Assembly: GCA_021234155.1 (NCBI GenBank)
Contig: JAJEKV010000010.1
Coordinates: 19,627,418 to 19,691,417 of the forward strand
From: Isoetes taiwanensis
Taxonomy: Eukaryota > Streptophyta > Lycopodiopsida > Isoetales > Isoetaceae
DNA length: 64,000 bases
Direction of reading: 5' to 3'
The notes below the pieces were generated by a model. The model made no database searches and was not told the DNA's origin. It was given only the letters and a program-made list of their open reading frames with translations. Positions 1 through 12,101 of this stretch are shown in pieces; position 1 is the first letter of the stretch; each line of letters opens with the position of its first letter. The position numbers were made by a program, and so were the translations under genes.

Positions 1-1
1 C

Positions 2-2347
2 CATATCAATAAGCCTTTCTATAATATGGTGATCACTGCTACTCGCTCCAACCACCACATTGATTGGCCCCAATTGTTGTTCTACCGTATTCTCCAAGAA
101 GTTGACCGTCTTCGGGCTTCCACTTCTATCTCTGAAGTTTCCGTGGGAGGCCACCTTCAAGCCCTCATCCGTCATTACTTTCCTCCCACACCTCCTCATT
201 CTCATGATTCCACTCAGCGGTCCCTTCCTCAGACTCACCAAGTCGGCACTTCACGCCCTTCTTCTTCTGGTCATGTCAAAATTCTGCTCTCACATGTCAC
301 TGTCTCCTCCTCTGCTACACAATCAAAGCCTTCCAGTTCACACCATGTCTCACAAACATCGCAAACAAGGCAACTGCAGGCTCCACCACCACAGCACCCT
401 CGTCAGCTTTTGTATCAGTATCAGCAGGATGCTCAAGCTACTGTTCTCAAGTTACAAGAATCCTAAGAAGCTCTTATGAATGGGGTTCAAACGGCCCTGA
501 CGGCCTCCGACGCGGTTCACCGTGACCTTCAATCTGCAACTGCACAAGTTCAAACTTTGGAGGCTCAACTTCAAGAAAAGCACGCGGCTCTATTACAGGC
601 CCGTATAGATCTCAAAAGTGCACAGGATCAGACCAGCCTACTTGCAGATCAGCAGGCTCAGCTCCAAACCACAATTCAGGACTTATTGGAGCAACACAAG
701 TCCAAAGATACCCTCCTGGGTAACAAGGAGAAAGATATTGCTAAGCTAGACGCCTTGTACTCAGAGCTTTGTGACAATTACAGCACTCAAGTTCAAAACC
801 TTACAGCGCGTGACGCTCAAATTGCCTCTTTGACGGCTCAGCTTTCCACACAGACCTCTCAGCTCACATCTCTCCAAGATCAGCTTACGGAGGTTCAGAA
901 ACAGAAAATTCTTGATGACGCTGAGATTGCCGTGCTTCGACTCAATGCTCCTGGGCAATCCACCTCACAGGTCAACACTTCTCAAAAATGGGTCCGTGAC
1001 CAGTCACGCCTTCTGTTAGAAAAGGACAACAGGATCCGTGACCTCGAACAACAGCTACATCAAGCTATTCAGTCTGCTGATGAGGCTCAGACCAAACTTG
1101 ACGGCTATGTTACCATCGTTAGCAACCTGCCTATTGATTTCCCTGTTCCTTCCTGTTATTTGGATTATGTGGTTGCCCGCCACCACCTCTTTCTTCTGAA
1201 GTGGCATGGGGCTGATGGTCCCGTAGATGTTCCCCTGAGCACTGCAGATTTTCTTCGGATCTGGCCAGACCTCTCTATTGAAGACAAAGGTTTATGCTGT
1301 GCCCTTTTGGTCTTTGATCTCATTCACTGTGCAGATCCGGATTTCATCACCTTCAGAGTTGTTCAGCCAATGGCCTACATTTTTCATGATTTCTATCTGG
1401 GTGATACACAGGAGAGATTTAGGGATGGGCCCCAACAGAACTTTCAGGGTGACCCCACCCTTCAATGGTTGCTTGTGGATAACAACCCCTATCTGGCTGA
1501 TCATGCTCAGACACACGCTCTTCATCAAGAGTACATGCCTGAGCTTGCTCATCATTTGCCTCTCTGGCAAGCGGAAGTGCTGCAACAAATAAGGAAGTAT
1601 CTGGGACATCCCGAGGATCTTCCCTATGCACAAGTTTATATGCAGCACCTAGCAGGTTACAATCAATTGCGTGCTCTTCTGGATAGCAAGACAGTCCCCA
1701 TGGGCTGGGATAGCCCTGCTAGTGGATCATTTTTTGGGTTGCTCTCTGCTTCTGTCTGGGAACATTGGTGCAAAGCTCTTGATCCGGCCCTTGTCAGTGA
1801 ATTCGGGGGCGGGGCTCGGCGGACCCCGCCGGGGAATGGTCCCCTCTCCCTATGCTTCCTGGGTGTCCCTCCGCCCCGGGTTCCTCCTCTCGATTGGCGT
1901 CTCCCCTTTTGGACCAAGGTCATGGATGGCCATCTTTGGATGGACTCCACCTCAGATCTCGACGGATCTCCGGTGGGATCCCCGTTTTGTTCGCCACTCC
2001 AATTGGGAGGATGGTGCCACCCTTGATAACACCATCAATTGGATCTACATCACCAATGAGCGTGGTTGGCAGCGCCTGGCGATGCTCTTCATGGTCTTGA
2101 CACCTTCTTGCGGAATGCCGCCACCTCACGGATCCTTGATCCACCTTCAAAGCTGGTTTTACGTGCTGCTCTCAAATGCATCTGCTTTCGGCTCCTTGAA
2201 TCGGCGTCCCATCTTTCCTTTGCAATCCTAATGCGATTCGGTGCCTTCGGTCTCGGACACGCCTCGCGATGGAGTGCGGTTTGTTTCTTCGGCGCCCATC
2301 GTGGCTCTCATTTTTCTCATTGGCGCCCGATCACGCCCTTGGGCTAA
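2..2347 (+). pseudogene. LTR-retroelement ORF with long coiled coil, frameshifted
   Basis: One reading frame is open from the left edge of the window and is interrupted by a single TAA at 464-466 (in the context KLQES-stop-EALMNG). It then runs open to 2026. Residues coded by about 480-1110 are a long Gln/Leu/Ala-rich coiled coil. A globular part follows (KWHGADGPVDVPLSTADF and on). Near 1940 the sensible protein jumps to another frame (WTPPQISTDLRWDPRF, NWIYITNERGWQRLAML) and near 2100 returns to the first (LRNAATSRILDPPSK). At least two indels and a stop have therefore broken it. It lies directly upstream of a polypurine tract and 3' LTR, so it belongs to an LTR retroelement whose 5' part is outside the window. 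It could be a Gag-like protein of a non-autonomous element or an extra 3' ORF. I recognise no enzyme domain. Confidence 0.6.
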
Positions 2348-2490
2348 ACCTCCTCTGCTCTCCAAATCGCCCGGGGATCTCATTGGCAAGTACCATAATG
2401 GTGCGATCCTCACTCCGTGAGGATCACTTTCGAGACGGATGGCTTCAGCCCTCGAAACACTTCCTCCTTTTCTTCACCACGAGTGTCGTT

Positions 2491-2501
2491 TGGTGGGGGA
2501 G
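2491..2501 (+). other. Polypurine tract of LTR retroelement
   Basis: TGGTGGGGGAG sits immediately before the TGTTAG start of the LTR. This is the usual plus-strand primer position in plant LTR retroelements. Confidence 0.7.
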
Positions 2502-3051
2502 TGTTAGTCTGTGCCTCTGATGCGGGACTATTCATCACATCTGACGGACCAGGTCAAGAACAAGGATCCTGATCAACCGCGAGATTGATCATCAAAGGCC
2601 CATGAAGACCAGCGGCAGCCCAAAGGGCTTCGGACAAGTGGCGGGCCATCACCAGCGTCGGCGTGATCCCGAGCATCTCGGAGGAGCCGCCCGGCATTTC
2701 CTGCAAATCCGGCCTTCTTCCAGGAGTCGGCATCGAGATCAGTCAGAGTGTCTATATTGGGCCAAAGGCTATTGTACTATATATATGAGTAGAGCTAGCA
2801 CATGAGTTCTAGATGAGTTTTGAGTCTTGTCTCTTTTCAGTCTTCTCTCGATTGCGAGAGCTCATGTATGTTCATCATTGATATCAAGGAAGCTTATCAT
2901 TTTCCTCTCATTGTTCTCTTTGTTCTGTTTTCTTCTTCTTGTTCTCTTCTTGCAAATCCCGCGTGACATAGTCCCCCGGATTCTCCTGTTAGATCCACGG
3001 GTCCTCACAGAGGGCTGTCTTCCAGGAGTTCCCGAACCCAGACCCCAAACA
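2502..3051 (+). repeat. 3' LTR of retroelement
   Basis: It starts TGTTAGTC right after the PPT and ends CCCCAAACA at 3051. A TATA-like stretch (ACTATATATATGAG) lies near 2775. The 3' border is supported independently: sequence homologous to another copy of the flanking element (reverse strand, ending near 58973) begins exactly at 3052 with TGATGG. TGATG is therefore the predicted 5-bp target duplication. The matching 5' LTR is outside the window. Confidence 0.7.
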
Positions 3052-4966
3052 TGATGGTTATTGATGAATAGAGGACAATATCACGAAGTTTAGCCACGAC
3101 TATAAATATCCTACCCAAGGAGATCCATATTTTTATAATCTAAGGGCTTACTTTGACACTTCGTCAGGAATGAGTGAAACGTTGCTCGTCATTGCTTATA
3201 TCAATGCGAAATAGCCGGGGACGAGGATAAAGATGTACCCACCACCCACTTCCCGGTAGTCCTGGAAGAGAGATCAAAAGACTCAATATATGGTAAAAAA
3301 GGATAATGGAGGTCCTTGCTGTGGTCTTATTAGAAAAAAAATGAAGAAACCTACTTACTTTCTACTATTATAAAGTTAGACAATGTGTGACTGCTCCAAA
3401 ATGTTATAGTCTAAGTAGGACCATAGTACATGTAGATCAACTTTTATGATAAGCTATATTTTTTGTAAATTTGAACCTTTGTTGGCAATATATATCTCAA
3501 ATTTCATGTTAGAATAATATATTATATACAAGATTTGAATATAAATAAGCATGGATTATTTATAGGTCCAGGATTAAACTAACTGGATTGAGAAAACTTC
3601 TCTATTTATTTGCATTGGCTCTATTCATTTTGTCCCCTACAATGATATTATGATTTCTCATCATCTATAAGATAATCTTTGAAAGGTGTAAGTGGACTTT
3701 CTCATACATTCAAAGTAGCCCTTAACTACTTAATTTTTGTGCTTCGATATCACCTTTTAGATAGACAATCCTCCCTAATCAACTAATGTTATCATATATA
3801 ATGTGATATAAACTATATTCTAAATAATTGATTAAGATGATGATGTTCTTGACTTTTAAATGAGAAGTCATGTGGACTAATAATTGGCATCGGCATAGGA
3901 GTCTATCTTGATCTTCTTTGGTCATACATTTTCATGTTTTTTCTTCGTTCATCTTGCATTGCTATCTTAACTTTAGGAAGCTTTAAAATATAGTGTTTGA
4001 AGTTCATTTTCAAGGCACGAATCTAGAGATCAAATATGAAAAACATTTGATGATAACTTGGAACTAATACTAAGAGTTTTAGCCTAAACCTAGCAATAGA
4101 TATTTTTTATTGATAGAGGACCTCATGAAATATTAATATCCTAAAATTCAGCTTGAGATCCAATAAGATAAAGAAGTTATTGATTTAAAATGAACCTGTG
4201 GACCAGTAATGGTCTTAGGTACAGAAACCTTTATTGATTTATCATGATCGTGCCTTTTGCTCTTTTTCTTTACTTGTTTTTTCATTGGTTTCATATCCAT
4301 ATAAGCATTCATATATGATTTTTTCAACGACATACTATTTCAATAAATTTCCTTCAAATATAACAAAATAAACATCAATTAAAAGTCACTTAAAATTGTT
4401 ACTATAAGTCAAAGCTGAAGCTTCAAATTACATGCCAACAAATTATTTTTTTATGCATGGAGCAATTAATCAACTACTTATTAACCAAATGTGAAGTAAA
4501 AAATCATTTTCATGCAAAAGTTATAGAATTTTCATTGAAACAGCCTTCTGGGAACCATTATTGGTCCACAGAAGACAGAAAACTGTTTTGACCCTGTCAT
4601 GTTTGATTGACTATGTCTTCCTTTCTAGACATCAGATTGGAACAAGGTTTTTTGTGTATTAATCCTTATCTCGTATAGATAAATATCACTATAATGAAAA
4701 AACTAAAAAAAAAATCTTTTTATTGAGACAGTTTTACATTATGTAAACATGAAGCAAACTGGACTTGACCCCCCTTGATTCACCTAAACATAACTTTCAA
4801 TTTTAGGGGTATATGAATTTTTAACTATTTTTCCTGTGCAATATGAATGCCATATATTAACGTGTAGAAAGGGTTTAACTGAATTTTATGCCATTGATTT
4901 TATATGAATTTTAAAGCAAACTGTACAAATGAACCATTTATGGTCCATCAAGGGACAACTCTAGTG
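3052..4966 (+). mobile_element. AT-rich non-coding element, copy A, ending TAGTG at TTAA
   Basis: No coding frame is visible. The whole stretch is homologous, in reverse orientation, to 56659-58973; for example, the block around 4141-4330 corresponds to 57230-57400. Its right end reads GGGACAACTCTAGTG followed by TTAA (4967-4970), with a subterminal palindrome ACCATTTATGGT just inside. The left part was disrupted by the LTR retroelement that ends at 3051. Class is uncertain: the terminal CACTA/TAGTG recalls CACTA elements, but the 4-bp TTAA target recalls piggyBac. Confidence 0.6.
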
Positions 4967-4983
4967 TTAAATTATATTATTCC

Positions 4984-6019
4984 ATGATTATATTATTCCA
5001 TGATCCTGTACTGCTCAAATTTGGCAGTTTGAATGCTAAAGCAAGAATTCTGCAGCATAGAGGGCACCTAAAAGGACATAAAATCTGGTTAAACGATGAT
5101 TTAACAGTCCAACAACAAAAGGAGAGGAAGCAATTGCTGGATGAAGTTAAAAGGCTGAAATCTGAAGGCAAGAATGCATATATTGTTAATAATAAACTAA
5201 TGATCAGAAATAAGGCATAGGGATGTGAGGCCCTCAAGTGTTTGATATGGAATGCACATGGATTTGATGAATCAAAAATTTTGAGCAATATCAGAATGTT
5301 TATGGAATATGACGTGCTAGCATTCACAGAAACTTGGGAATACGAAGCAAAGAGAATCTTAGATATCAAAGAATTTCAATTGGTTGGCTCTGTGTGGAAT
5401 GTAAAAGGAATGAGCAAGAGAGGATGGGGCGGTATAGCTTGCTATGTCAGAGACACAATACACAGAAAAGTTTCGGTTGCTAGCGCAGATAACCACAAAC
5501 AATATTTATGGCTAAAAATTAAGCATGATGAGAAGGATATATACTTGGCACTCGTGTACTTTGCTCCCTTAGATCCGCTTCCGGCTGCAATTTACTCTAC
5601 AGAAGGCCTCAGTGCGGATAATCCTTTTGTACAGCTATCTCATGATATTACAAAATACAGACAGCTTGGATCTGTGTTTGTAGCGGGAGATCTTAATGGC
5701 AGAACTGGATGTACACAAGCAACCTTGCTCTCTGACGTAGGCAACCCTTTGTGGTTACAAGAAAACACGGATGATACTGCCTCGTGGCCAAGGAAATCAG
5801 CAGATTATATTGTCAACAAAAGCTTTATGTGAATCATTTAATTTCATTATCTTCAATGGCATCAGTAGGTTTCCTCAATCAGTGCGCAATACATGTCATC
5901 AGCCAAATGGCAATAGTACAGCAAATTACTTGCTTGGAGACCCCGAAACATTAGATAGAGTCATGGACTTCAAAGTCTTTGACAGAAATATTCTCCTCTT
6001 GAGATTTCATTTAAGATGA
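4984..6019 (+). pseudogene. LINE ORF2 N-terminus and endonuclease domain
   Basis: The first segment (4984-5220) holds HKIWLNDDLTVQQQKERKQL, a motif that precedes the endonuclease in many LINEs; it ends in TAG. The endonuclease follows at about 5242-5832 with the expected landmarks CLIWNAHGF, FTETW, GWGGIACYVRD, LALVYFAPL and the D-x-N motif VAGDLNGRTG. A stop at 5830-5832 and a frameshift put the C-terminal part (FNFIIFNGISRF, LLGDPETLDRVMDFKV) in another frame at 5771-6019. The final Ser-Asp-His signature of active endonucleases is not seen. In life the domain nicks target DNA for target-primed reverse transcription; this copy cannot be functional. Confidence 0.8.
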
Positions 6020-7993
6020 AATCATTTCAGAAACATTATGCATATGTTCCTCCTGCAAGGCTGAAACTATCGTATAAAAAGGCAAGTACATATGAATCGG
6101 CATTGAAACAGAAAATAGAAGATACTCCAATAGTTGGGACCTTGGATGAAAAACAGAAAACTCTTGTGAATATAATTATGGATGTGGCTCAGAATGTTTT
6201 TGGCACAACAAAAGCTAGTAATCCCAAGTGGATAAAAAGCAAATGGTTTGATATTGAATGCAGACAAGCGAAAGAGAGATGCAAAGGCTCACATGATTCA
6301 GATCTTGTTAAACATTACAAAAGTTTAGTGAAGTCTAAAAAACGAGCATGGTACAGAGACCATCAGGAACATGCTATGCATGATGTAGAATTGGAGCCAA
6401 AGAGATTTTGGAATTGTTCCAAAAAGAATGTATCTCTTGGGAACATACAAAGGGAAGACCTACTGAATTGGGTTACAGAGTTATATAATATGCCACAGAT
6501 AGATCAAATGGTATATGAGGGGGAGACACATCCTATTTTTACCATCCAAGATGTACATGAAACACTTCAGAAAATGCAAAATGGGAAAGCAAGTGACTCT
6601 TGTGGCATCTCTATTGAATTATTTAAATGGGGAGGAGAATATCTTCATGCTATGCTAAAAGGAGACAAAGATGAGGTAAGAAATTACCGAACTATCTTGA
6701 TTTCTAATTCTTTTGCAAAGCTTTTCGCATCAATGCTGGAGAAAAAGATCTCACATTGGGTAGATAGCTCCCACAGTAGAGCAGTAAGTCAGGCAGGGTT
6801 TAGAAAAGAACATTCCACATTGGACCACTTGGCTACGCTGCAGGTCATAACTGAAGGAGCAAAAGGACCATGTAATAAGAGGTATTTGGGCTTTCATTGA
6901 TTTGACAAAAGCATTTGATAGGGTAAACAGGAAAGATCTTACATTAAGGTTGGATGACCTACAAGTTCCTACGGAACTAAGACAAGCAATTGCTTGCCTC
7001 TATAAACAAGTACTTGTTGAGCTGTCTTTTCCATTTACAAGACCAGATCAAATCCAGAATAATATAGGGGTGAAACAGGGCTGTCCTTGCTCACCTACAC
7101 TTTTTGGTTTGCTTATTGATGAGCTTGAAACCTGGTTGGCAAGATTAGGTGGAGTTGGAGCACACCTGGGGAGGTATGTGGTTCAATTGTTGATGTTTGC
7201 AGATGATATTGTGCTTATATCCAGAAATGCTAGCGGACTTCAACAACATTTAGATGCATTAGATGCTTTTTGCGCACACAGAAAATTTCAGATTAATGTG
7301 CTTAAATCGCCGGGTCTATCTATTAAAGGATGGGATGCAATCGAAAAAGTGCAAAAACGATTTTTATTGGAAGAATTTGGAGCTAAAATTCAAACCCCTT
7401 ACTGTATGATCTTGGCAGAAGCAGGCTTTTTGCCTCTTGAAGTGGATGCCTTATGCCGGACAATAGCGTATATTAATAGAGTCTTAGCAATGGACTCAGA
7501 TCGTTTTCCACGCCTTGCATTAAAACAATCAAGAGAAAAGGGATGGTACCTTGATATCCTGAAATGGGCAAGTAGATGGTTGGGACATGGTGTTTGGCCG
7601 GATTCTATGAAATTGCATGAAGTATACGAGCAAGTGGAGAAAATTGTTTTGAAGAAAATGTGGCAAATTAACACTGATGGAGACACTAAGAAAAAATTCT
7701 ACCTTGAAGAGATCAATGATATGCAAGATTATAAGGAACAAAGCTACCTTCTTACAGGTATTAGCAGGAAGAACCGACAGACTATCTCTCAGTTGAGGCT
7801 ATCGTCACATACCCTTCACATAGAAACTGGTAGATGGCATAATACTCCACGTTATAACAGATATTGCCCTGGATGTTTGGAATTGGAGATAGAAACAGAA
7901 AAACATGCTTTCTTAGAATGTGCGTCATATGAACATTTAAGAGCAAATAAAAGACATTTGGAAGGAAAGAAAAGATATAATTCTGTTATTTGA
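6016..7993 (+). pseudogene. LINE reverse transcriptase and zinc-knuckle region
   Basis: The first frame, 6016-6900, carries the N-terminal RT region (LQKMQNGKASDSCGISIELF, then RNYRTILISNSFAKLFASML, then QAGFRKEHSTLDHLA). Between GGEYLHAMLKG and DKDEVRNYRTI a stretch present in the related LINE at 39090 (LFDKALQEGFPLQWINSRVV) is deleted. The frame then ends with TGA at 6898-6900 and resumes at 6902 as TKAFDRVNRKDL. The catalytic box is FADD (MFADDIVLI near 7195), a variant of YADD, preceded by GVKQGCPCSPTLF. A CCHC-like knuckle (CPGCLELEIETEKHAFLEC) lies near 7865-7920. It is nonfunctional because of the frameshifts and the deletion. Confidence 0.85.
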
Positions 7994-8092
7994 TATTATG
8001 TCAGACTTTGATGCATGTGCTGATCTAAGATGAGCGCTTACACTGTACATATTTGCCAGAGAGGCCTGGGGGCCTAAATTAAATTAAATTCT

Positions 8093-9101
8093 GGTTTGCC
8101 ACTTCCAATAACGCCGTCTGTAGGTTATTATCAGATGGTATCGATGCACCCAGCTTTCGGCGGTATGCATATTAGTTGTTTACACTCAAAGTAGAACCAT
8201 GGTTTGCCTACAGATTCGCTTAAAAAATAGTTTATTCACAATTTGGAAATTTTAGAGATTGAGTTGAGAAATTCATAAGGCTAGCAGGTGGAATCATTTT
8301 TTTTTTAGTTCGCTGTTCTGGAAATCCATTACTCTGAGTTGGCTCCTCTCAATAAGGCTTCGGCTTCTTATCTGCAAGGAATTCTAAAGTTCAATTTTGG
8401 CTCTCGTCTTCCTCTATTTCCTCTCGCAGAACCAGATTAGTTCTATCTTTAATAGCTCGTTGTATTTCTGGGTTAGAATTACAACAAGAACTAGCTATCC
8501 TAGCAAAACCCCACTCGCATTCTCACTGATTGGTCGTTCCAGGCACCTTGAATCCTTGTGCTATTTGATCCACCGATTACAGGCAATAAACTAGCTGCAT
8601 ACTGGAGCCCTAGGCCGCAAGTTTACGCGTGGCTTTTTTGGCGTCCACCTGGATTTTCTTTGGATTTTTTGTAGTGCCACCTAGATTTTTGGTGGTCTTC
8701 TCTGGTCTGACCACCAACAAGAAATAACCATATCTCTAACATGGTATTTTTTTTTATATATAACGTTATTATATGTAGAAATTTAGGTATAAATCGTATT
8801 ATGTAAAATATATTATATGGATGGAATATAGGGAATGACAGGCAAATCAACATTTTTAGCCTTTCAAATGGCATGTAAATAGTTTACTTGTCTTTCCTCT
8901 AATGGGCATTTAACTATTTGACGTCCTTCATATGCAGGGCAAAAAATTTTGACAGGCAAAATAGCCGAAAACGGGTATAAAAGCCGTCAAATTTTTAGTC
9001 TTGAATCGCTAGTGCATTTGCTAGTCCTTGAATTGCTAGTCCATTAAATTAGCCGAAATGACGCCTCCATGTTAACAAGGCGCTGCGCACAAGGGGTTGC
9101 C
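8093..9101. other. Intergenic, no gene seen
   Basis: This is the stretch between the LINE tail and the Ty3/gypsy element. I see AT-rich sequence and short open frames without recognisable motifs, and no RNA gene. Confidence 0.4.
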
Positions 9102-9106
9102 CTCTG
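9102..9106. repeat. Target site duplication CTCTG, left
   Basis: CTCTG immediately precedes the LTR start TGTTGAAGG. The identical 5-mer follows the right LTR at 19780-19784. Confidence 0.9.
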
Positions 9107-11578
9107 TGTTGAAGGTGTACCTGGCAAACCTTCAACTCAGTGGTTGAGAACCTCCAGGTTGCTTGAGGCAACCAATCTATGGCCAGATCCCTGCACAAAA
9201 CAACTCAAACTAGCTTGTGAACCACTTGTCTTTAAACAAGAAAAAACTGTCTGCCAAAAATTATTTGCCAAATGAAAAGGGATGCTTGCTTAATGTTGGG
9301 AACACTTGCACTAGATGCTCAGGGGAAACCACAAAAAGATTACAGAAGTCAGTGGCAAAAGGTTGACCAGAGCTCGGTGAGAACAGCTTCCTGACTGGGT
9401 CAATTTTTGGTCAATATACCTGGTAGAGAGCTAAAATTTGCAGATGAAAATTCACGAGGATATTTTTTGAGTTTCTTTCTTTGAGACTCTTAAACTAACC
9501 TAGAAGACATGTGCATCATGTGGAGACAGCAAGAAATATGCAGTAGTGTATACAGATGCCATTTTTATGAACTTCTTTGTGACAGTCTGTAACAGAGTTA
9601 AAGAAAATGTTTTGAATCGTGGCTTAACAGGACTTTTTAATCTTTGAGTTATGGATGCAGCCTATATGAGATGAAAACAAATTCCAGATGATTGAAAACT
9701 AGTATGAAATGCTATTTGAGTAGACTTTTTTAGATTTTTTTGAGGATTTTATGACTGACCTAATAATGCAGTATTGAATAAGCACTTCTGGCTGTAGTTT
9801 AAGCTAAGAAAATACTCATACAAACCACAATTGTATCTCTTGTTGAGAAAGAGGCACTGCTACAGCATAAATTGAACCAGCCAGATTTGATCTTCAGGAT
9901 TTGCAAACAAGATCTTCACCAACTTCAAATTTTCATTCAAAGGAGCCTTCAAGAATTACAATAAGAGAATTTTCCCGTAATTTGACACAGAGAAATTCAC
10001 AGAAAGAAAGAAACAAAGGTAATACATGTCTTCAAACGATAATAAAGGACTTTATTGCATCAGATCTTCAAGAAACCTGACACAAGGAGGCAATGCAGGG
10101 CAGACAGAGGTCATTCCCAACACAAATATGCTGGATTAGATCGCTCAAAGCGCTGGGGTGCTCGAAAAAACTTTGAAACTTCAATGACCTCTTAAATCCG
10201 GCAATTTCCGGTCAGTTCTTGATAATACAGTTTGGTTTTTACCTCCTCTGCCCGTAAATGAGTTCTTGATCTGCAAGTCAATCAGTTCTGGTGTGATGCT
10301 AATGATTTCTTCTTCAAAGTGGAGTCCCCTTTTCGAATGATCCCCTTACAACTTTTGGCGAGATTTTTGGCATTAAAGGGCTAAATCCGGCCGGTTTAAT
10401 CATGATTTGGCCAGTTAGTGGGGCTAATTCTTTGGATCTTGCAATAATTTTTGGGTTCTTCATGGCAACGGATATATCCCACAGGCTTTTGGTGAAAAAT
10501 AGGCTTGAATCCAGGTGGCTAAATGCGGTTGGTCGGGGCATGACATGGTTTTTGGAGGGTATTTTGAGCCAAATATTAGTGCAACTAGGGTATGGCGCGC
10601 ATCCCAAGAAACCCCAAAACTAGGGCTAGATGTGGTCAAAATAGGAATCTTTGACCACCATTTTGCATGATTTTTTATGGGCTTTCAGATAGAAAAAACA
10701 AATTTTGAAAATAAGCAACTTCAATTTTGGGCCTTTTTTCATGGTGTATAAGGGGATGTGGCACATGTAAGATGACTAGGCAAATGCTGATGATGCGGCA
10801 TGGTGAGGTGGAAGGTAAGGTGTCAAAGAAATTTTCCCTAGGTAAAATCTTGATGAAGTGTGACAAGGTGTGAGTGACACGTGTTGGGTGAGTTGGTGAT
10901 GATGTGGATGATGTGTGCATGACCTTTGAAGGTGAGGTGGCACTAGATGTTTTTCGACTTAGTCAACTTTGGACCCTTAGGATTTGATCCTTAACCCATA
11001 CTTTGGTCTTGAATTGATCATGTAATGGACTAGTGGAGCTTCTCTTCTCTTTCTTTTTCTTTTCCTAGAGAGGGAGTGTGCTTCTAATGACTTATCAAGT
11101 GCATGGTGATGGATCATGATGTGTGTGTGATGTATAAGGTGCACATGTGTGGAATGTGTGGTGTGTGAGATTTTGCCCTAGGGAAAAAACTTTGAGCCAT
11201 GGAAATGAGATGAATGGAATGAGGAATGGGTATGAGGGATGAATGTAGAGGTGAGCAATGCCTTCTTTAGCCAATAACTCTAAGGTAGTGTGAAAATATC
11301 AAAAGTTGGCAAGATAACATACTTCTTTTGGGGTCTTCCAATCTTTGACTAGGGGCCTTCTCTTTGTGACTTGCTTTCCAACCATTAACTCAAGTCCTGC
11401 TCACTTTTGCTAACTTGAATGCTCCTTTGAATGTTCTCCATTGGTCTTCAACTTGGTGTGAGGATTTGTCTTCATACCTAAACAATGAGCTCCAAATAGA
11501 AATGCCTTGCAAGTGTGTCTCGATCTTTTTGTGTTTTCTTGTGAAGTTGCTCTTGCATGCTGCCACAAGGTGGCAGCA
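9107..11578 (-). repeat. 3' LTR of the Ty3/gypsy element
   Basis: It is 2,472 bp, reading TGTTGAAGG...GGTGGCAGCA on the plus strand. It aligns end to end with 17273-19779. It lacks a segment of about 44 bp present in the other LTR (around 18505-18550) and keeps about 10 bp near 9757 that the other LTR lost. I see no obvious polypurine tract directly at its inner border (11579 onward). Confidence 0.93.
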
Positions 11579-12101
11579 TCATGCTAAACAAACAGAGGGA
11601 GTGTGGAGTGGATGTGGTGTTCTTCTCATGAGCTTGCCAATGTGGTGGAATGGTTGGCAGCAATCAGGGAGAAGGCTTGTGTGCATGGGGGAACAAGGAT
11701 GGTGGAAGTAAGCTACTTGAGTGTTCAAATGAATATGAATGAGTCAAGTGATGAACCTGCATGACAGAGTAATAAATCTGTTAGCACTTTGACTGCCATG
11801 TGGAGGTATGGTGGCAGTTTTTGACCTGGTTTTGAATGAGGTGAAGATGGGGGAAGAGCTTGTAATGGATTTTGGCCAAGTTTGAGCAGATTATGTGCTT
11901 GTGAGTGTTCTGAAGGATGAATCTGCATGGTAATGTGTGTGACTTGCCATTGGTTTAAGCATGTTTGGAGCTCCTTTTGCTGCTTTTGCTGAGAAGTAAA
12001 CATGATTAGGAAATAAGGAAAGTACTGTTTGCATAGTAAAGTAAATCTAGGCCTAGTTAAATCTATTCTAAGCTACAATTACCTAGTTTTTGCAAGCAAG
12101 A
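11579..12101 (-). other. 3' untranslated internal segment of Ty3/gypsy element
   Basis: This stretch lies between the pol stop and the 3' LTR. No supported ORF is present. A purine-rich run on the minus strand (CTTCTCAGCAAAAGCAGCAA at about 11978-11997) lies about 400 bp from the LTR border, too far to be the canonical PPT. Confidence 0.5.

Larger units (their letters stand above)
4971..8092 (+). mobile_element. LINE (non-LTR retrotransposon), 5'-truncated and decayed
   Basis: The order is a basic N-terminal segment, an apurinic-type endonuclease, a reverse transcriptase and a C-terminal zinc knuckle, as in plant LINE ORF2. The 3' tail follows the text AGGCCTGGGGGCCTAAATT near 8065-8085 and is a short AAATT repeat. 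A related LINE 3' end at 19800-20330 has a similar GGCCT...AGGCTTAAT tail. At the left end a 16-bp string, TTATATTATTCCATGA, occurs twice in tandem (4972-5003), which may mark the insertion junction. Confidence 0.85.

Noticed and set aside
1663-1950. 95-codon minus frame opposite the retroelement ORF
   Set aside because: GC-rich shadow of the plus-strand coding sequence.
4148-4333. Lys-rich 61-codon minus frame
   Set aside because: It lies in copy A of the AT-rich element, and the homologous stretch in copy B does not keep the frame.
11579-11640. LTR extending further right than 11578
   Set aside because: The other LTR diverges at exactly the same point and the CTCTG duplication fixes the border.
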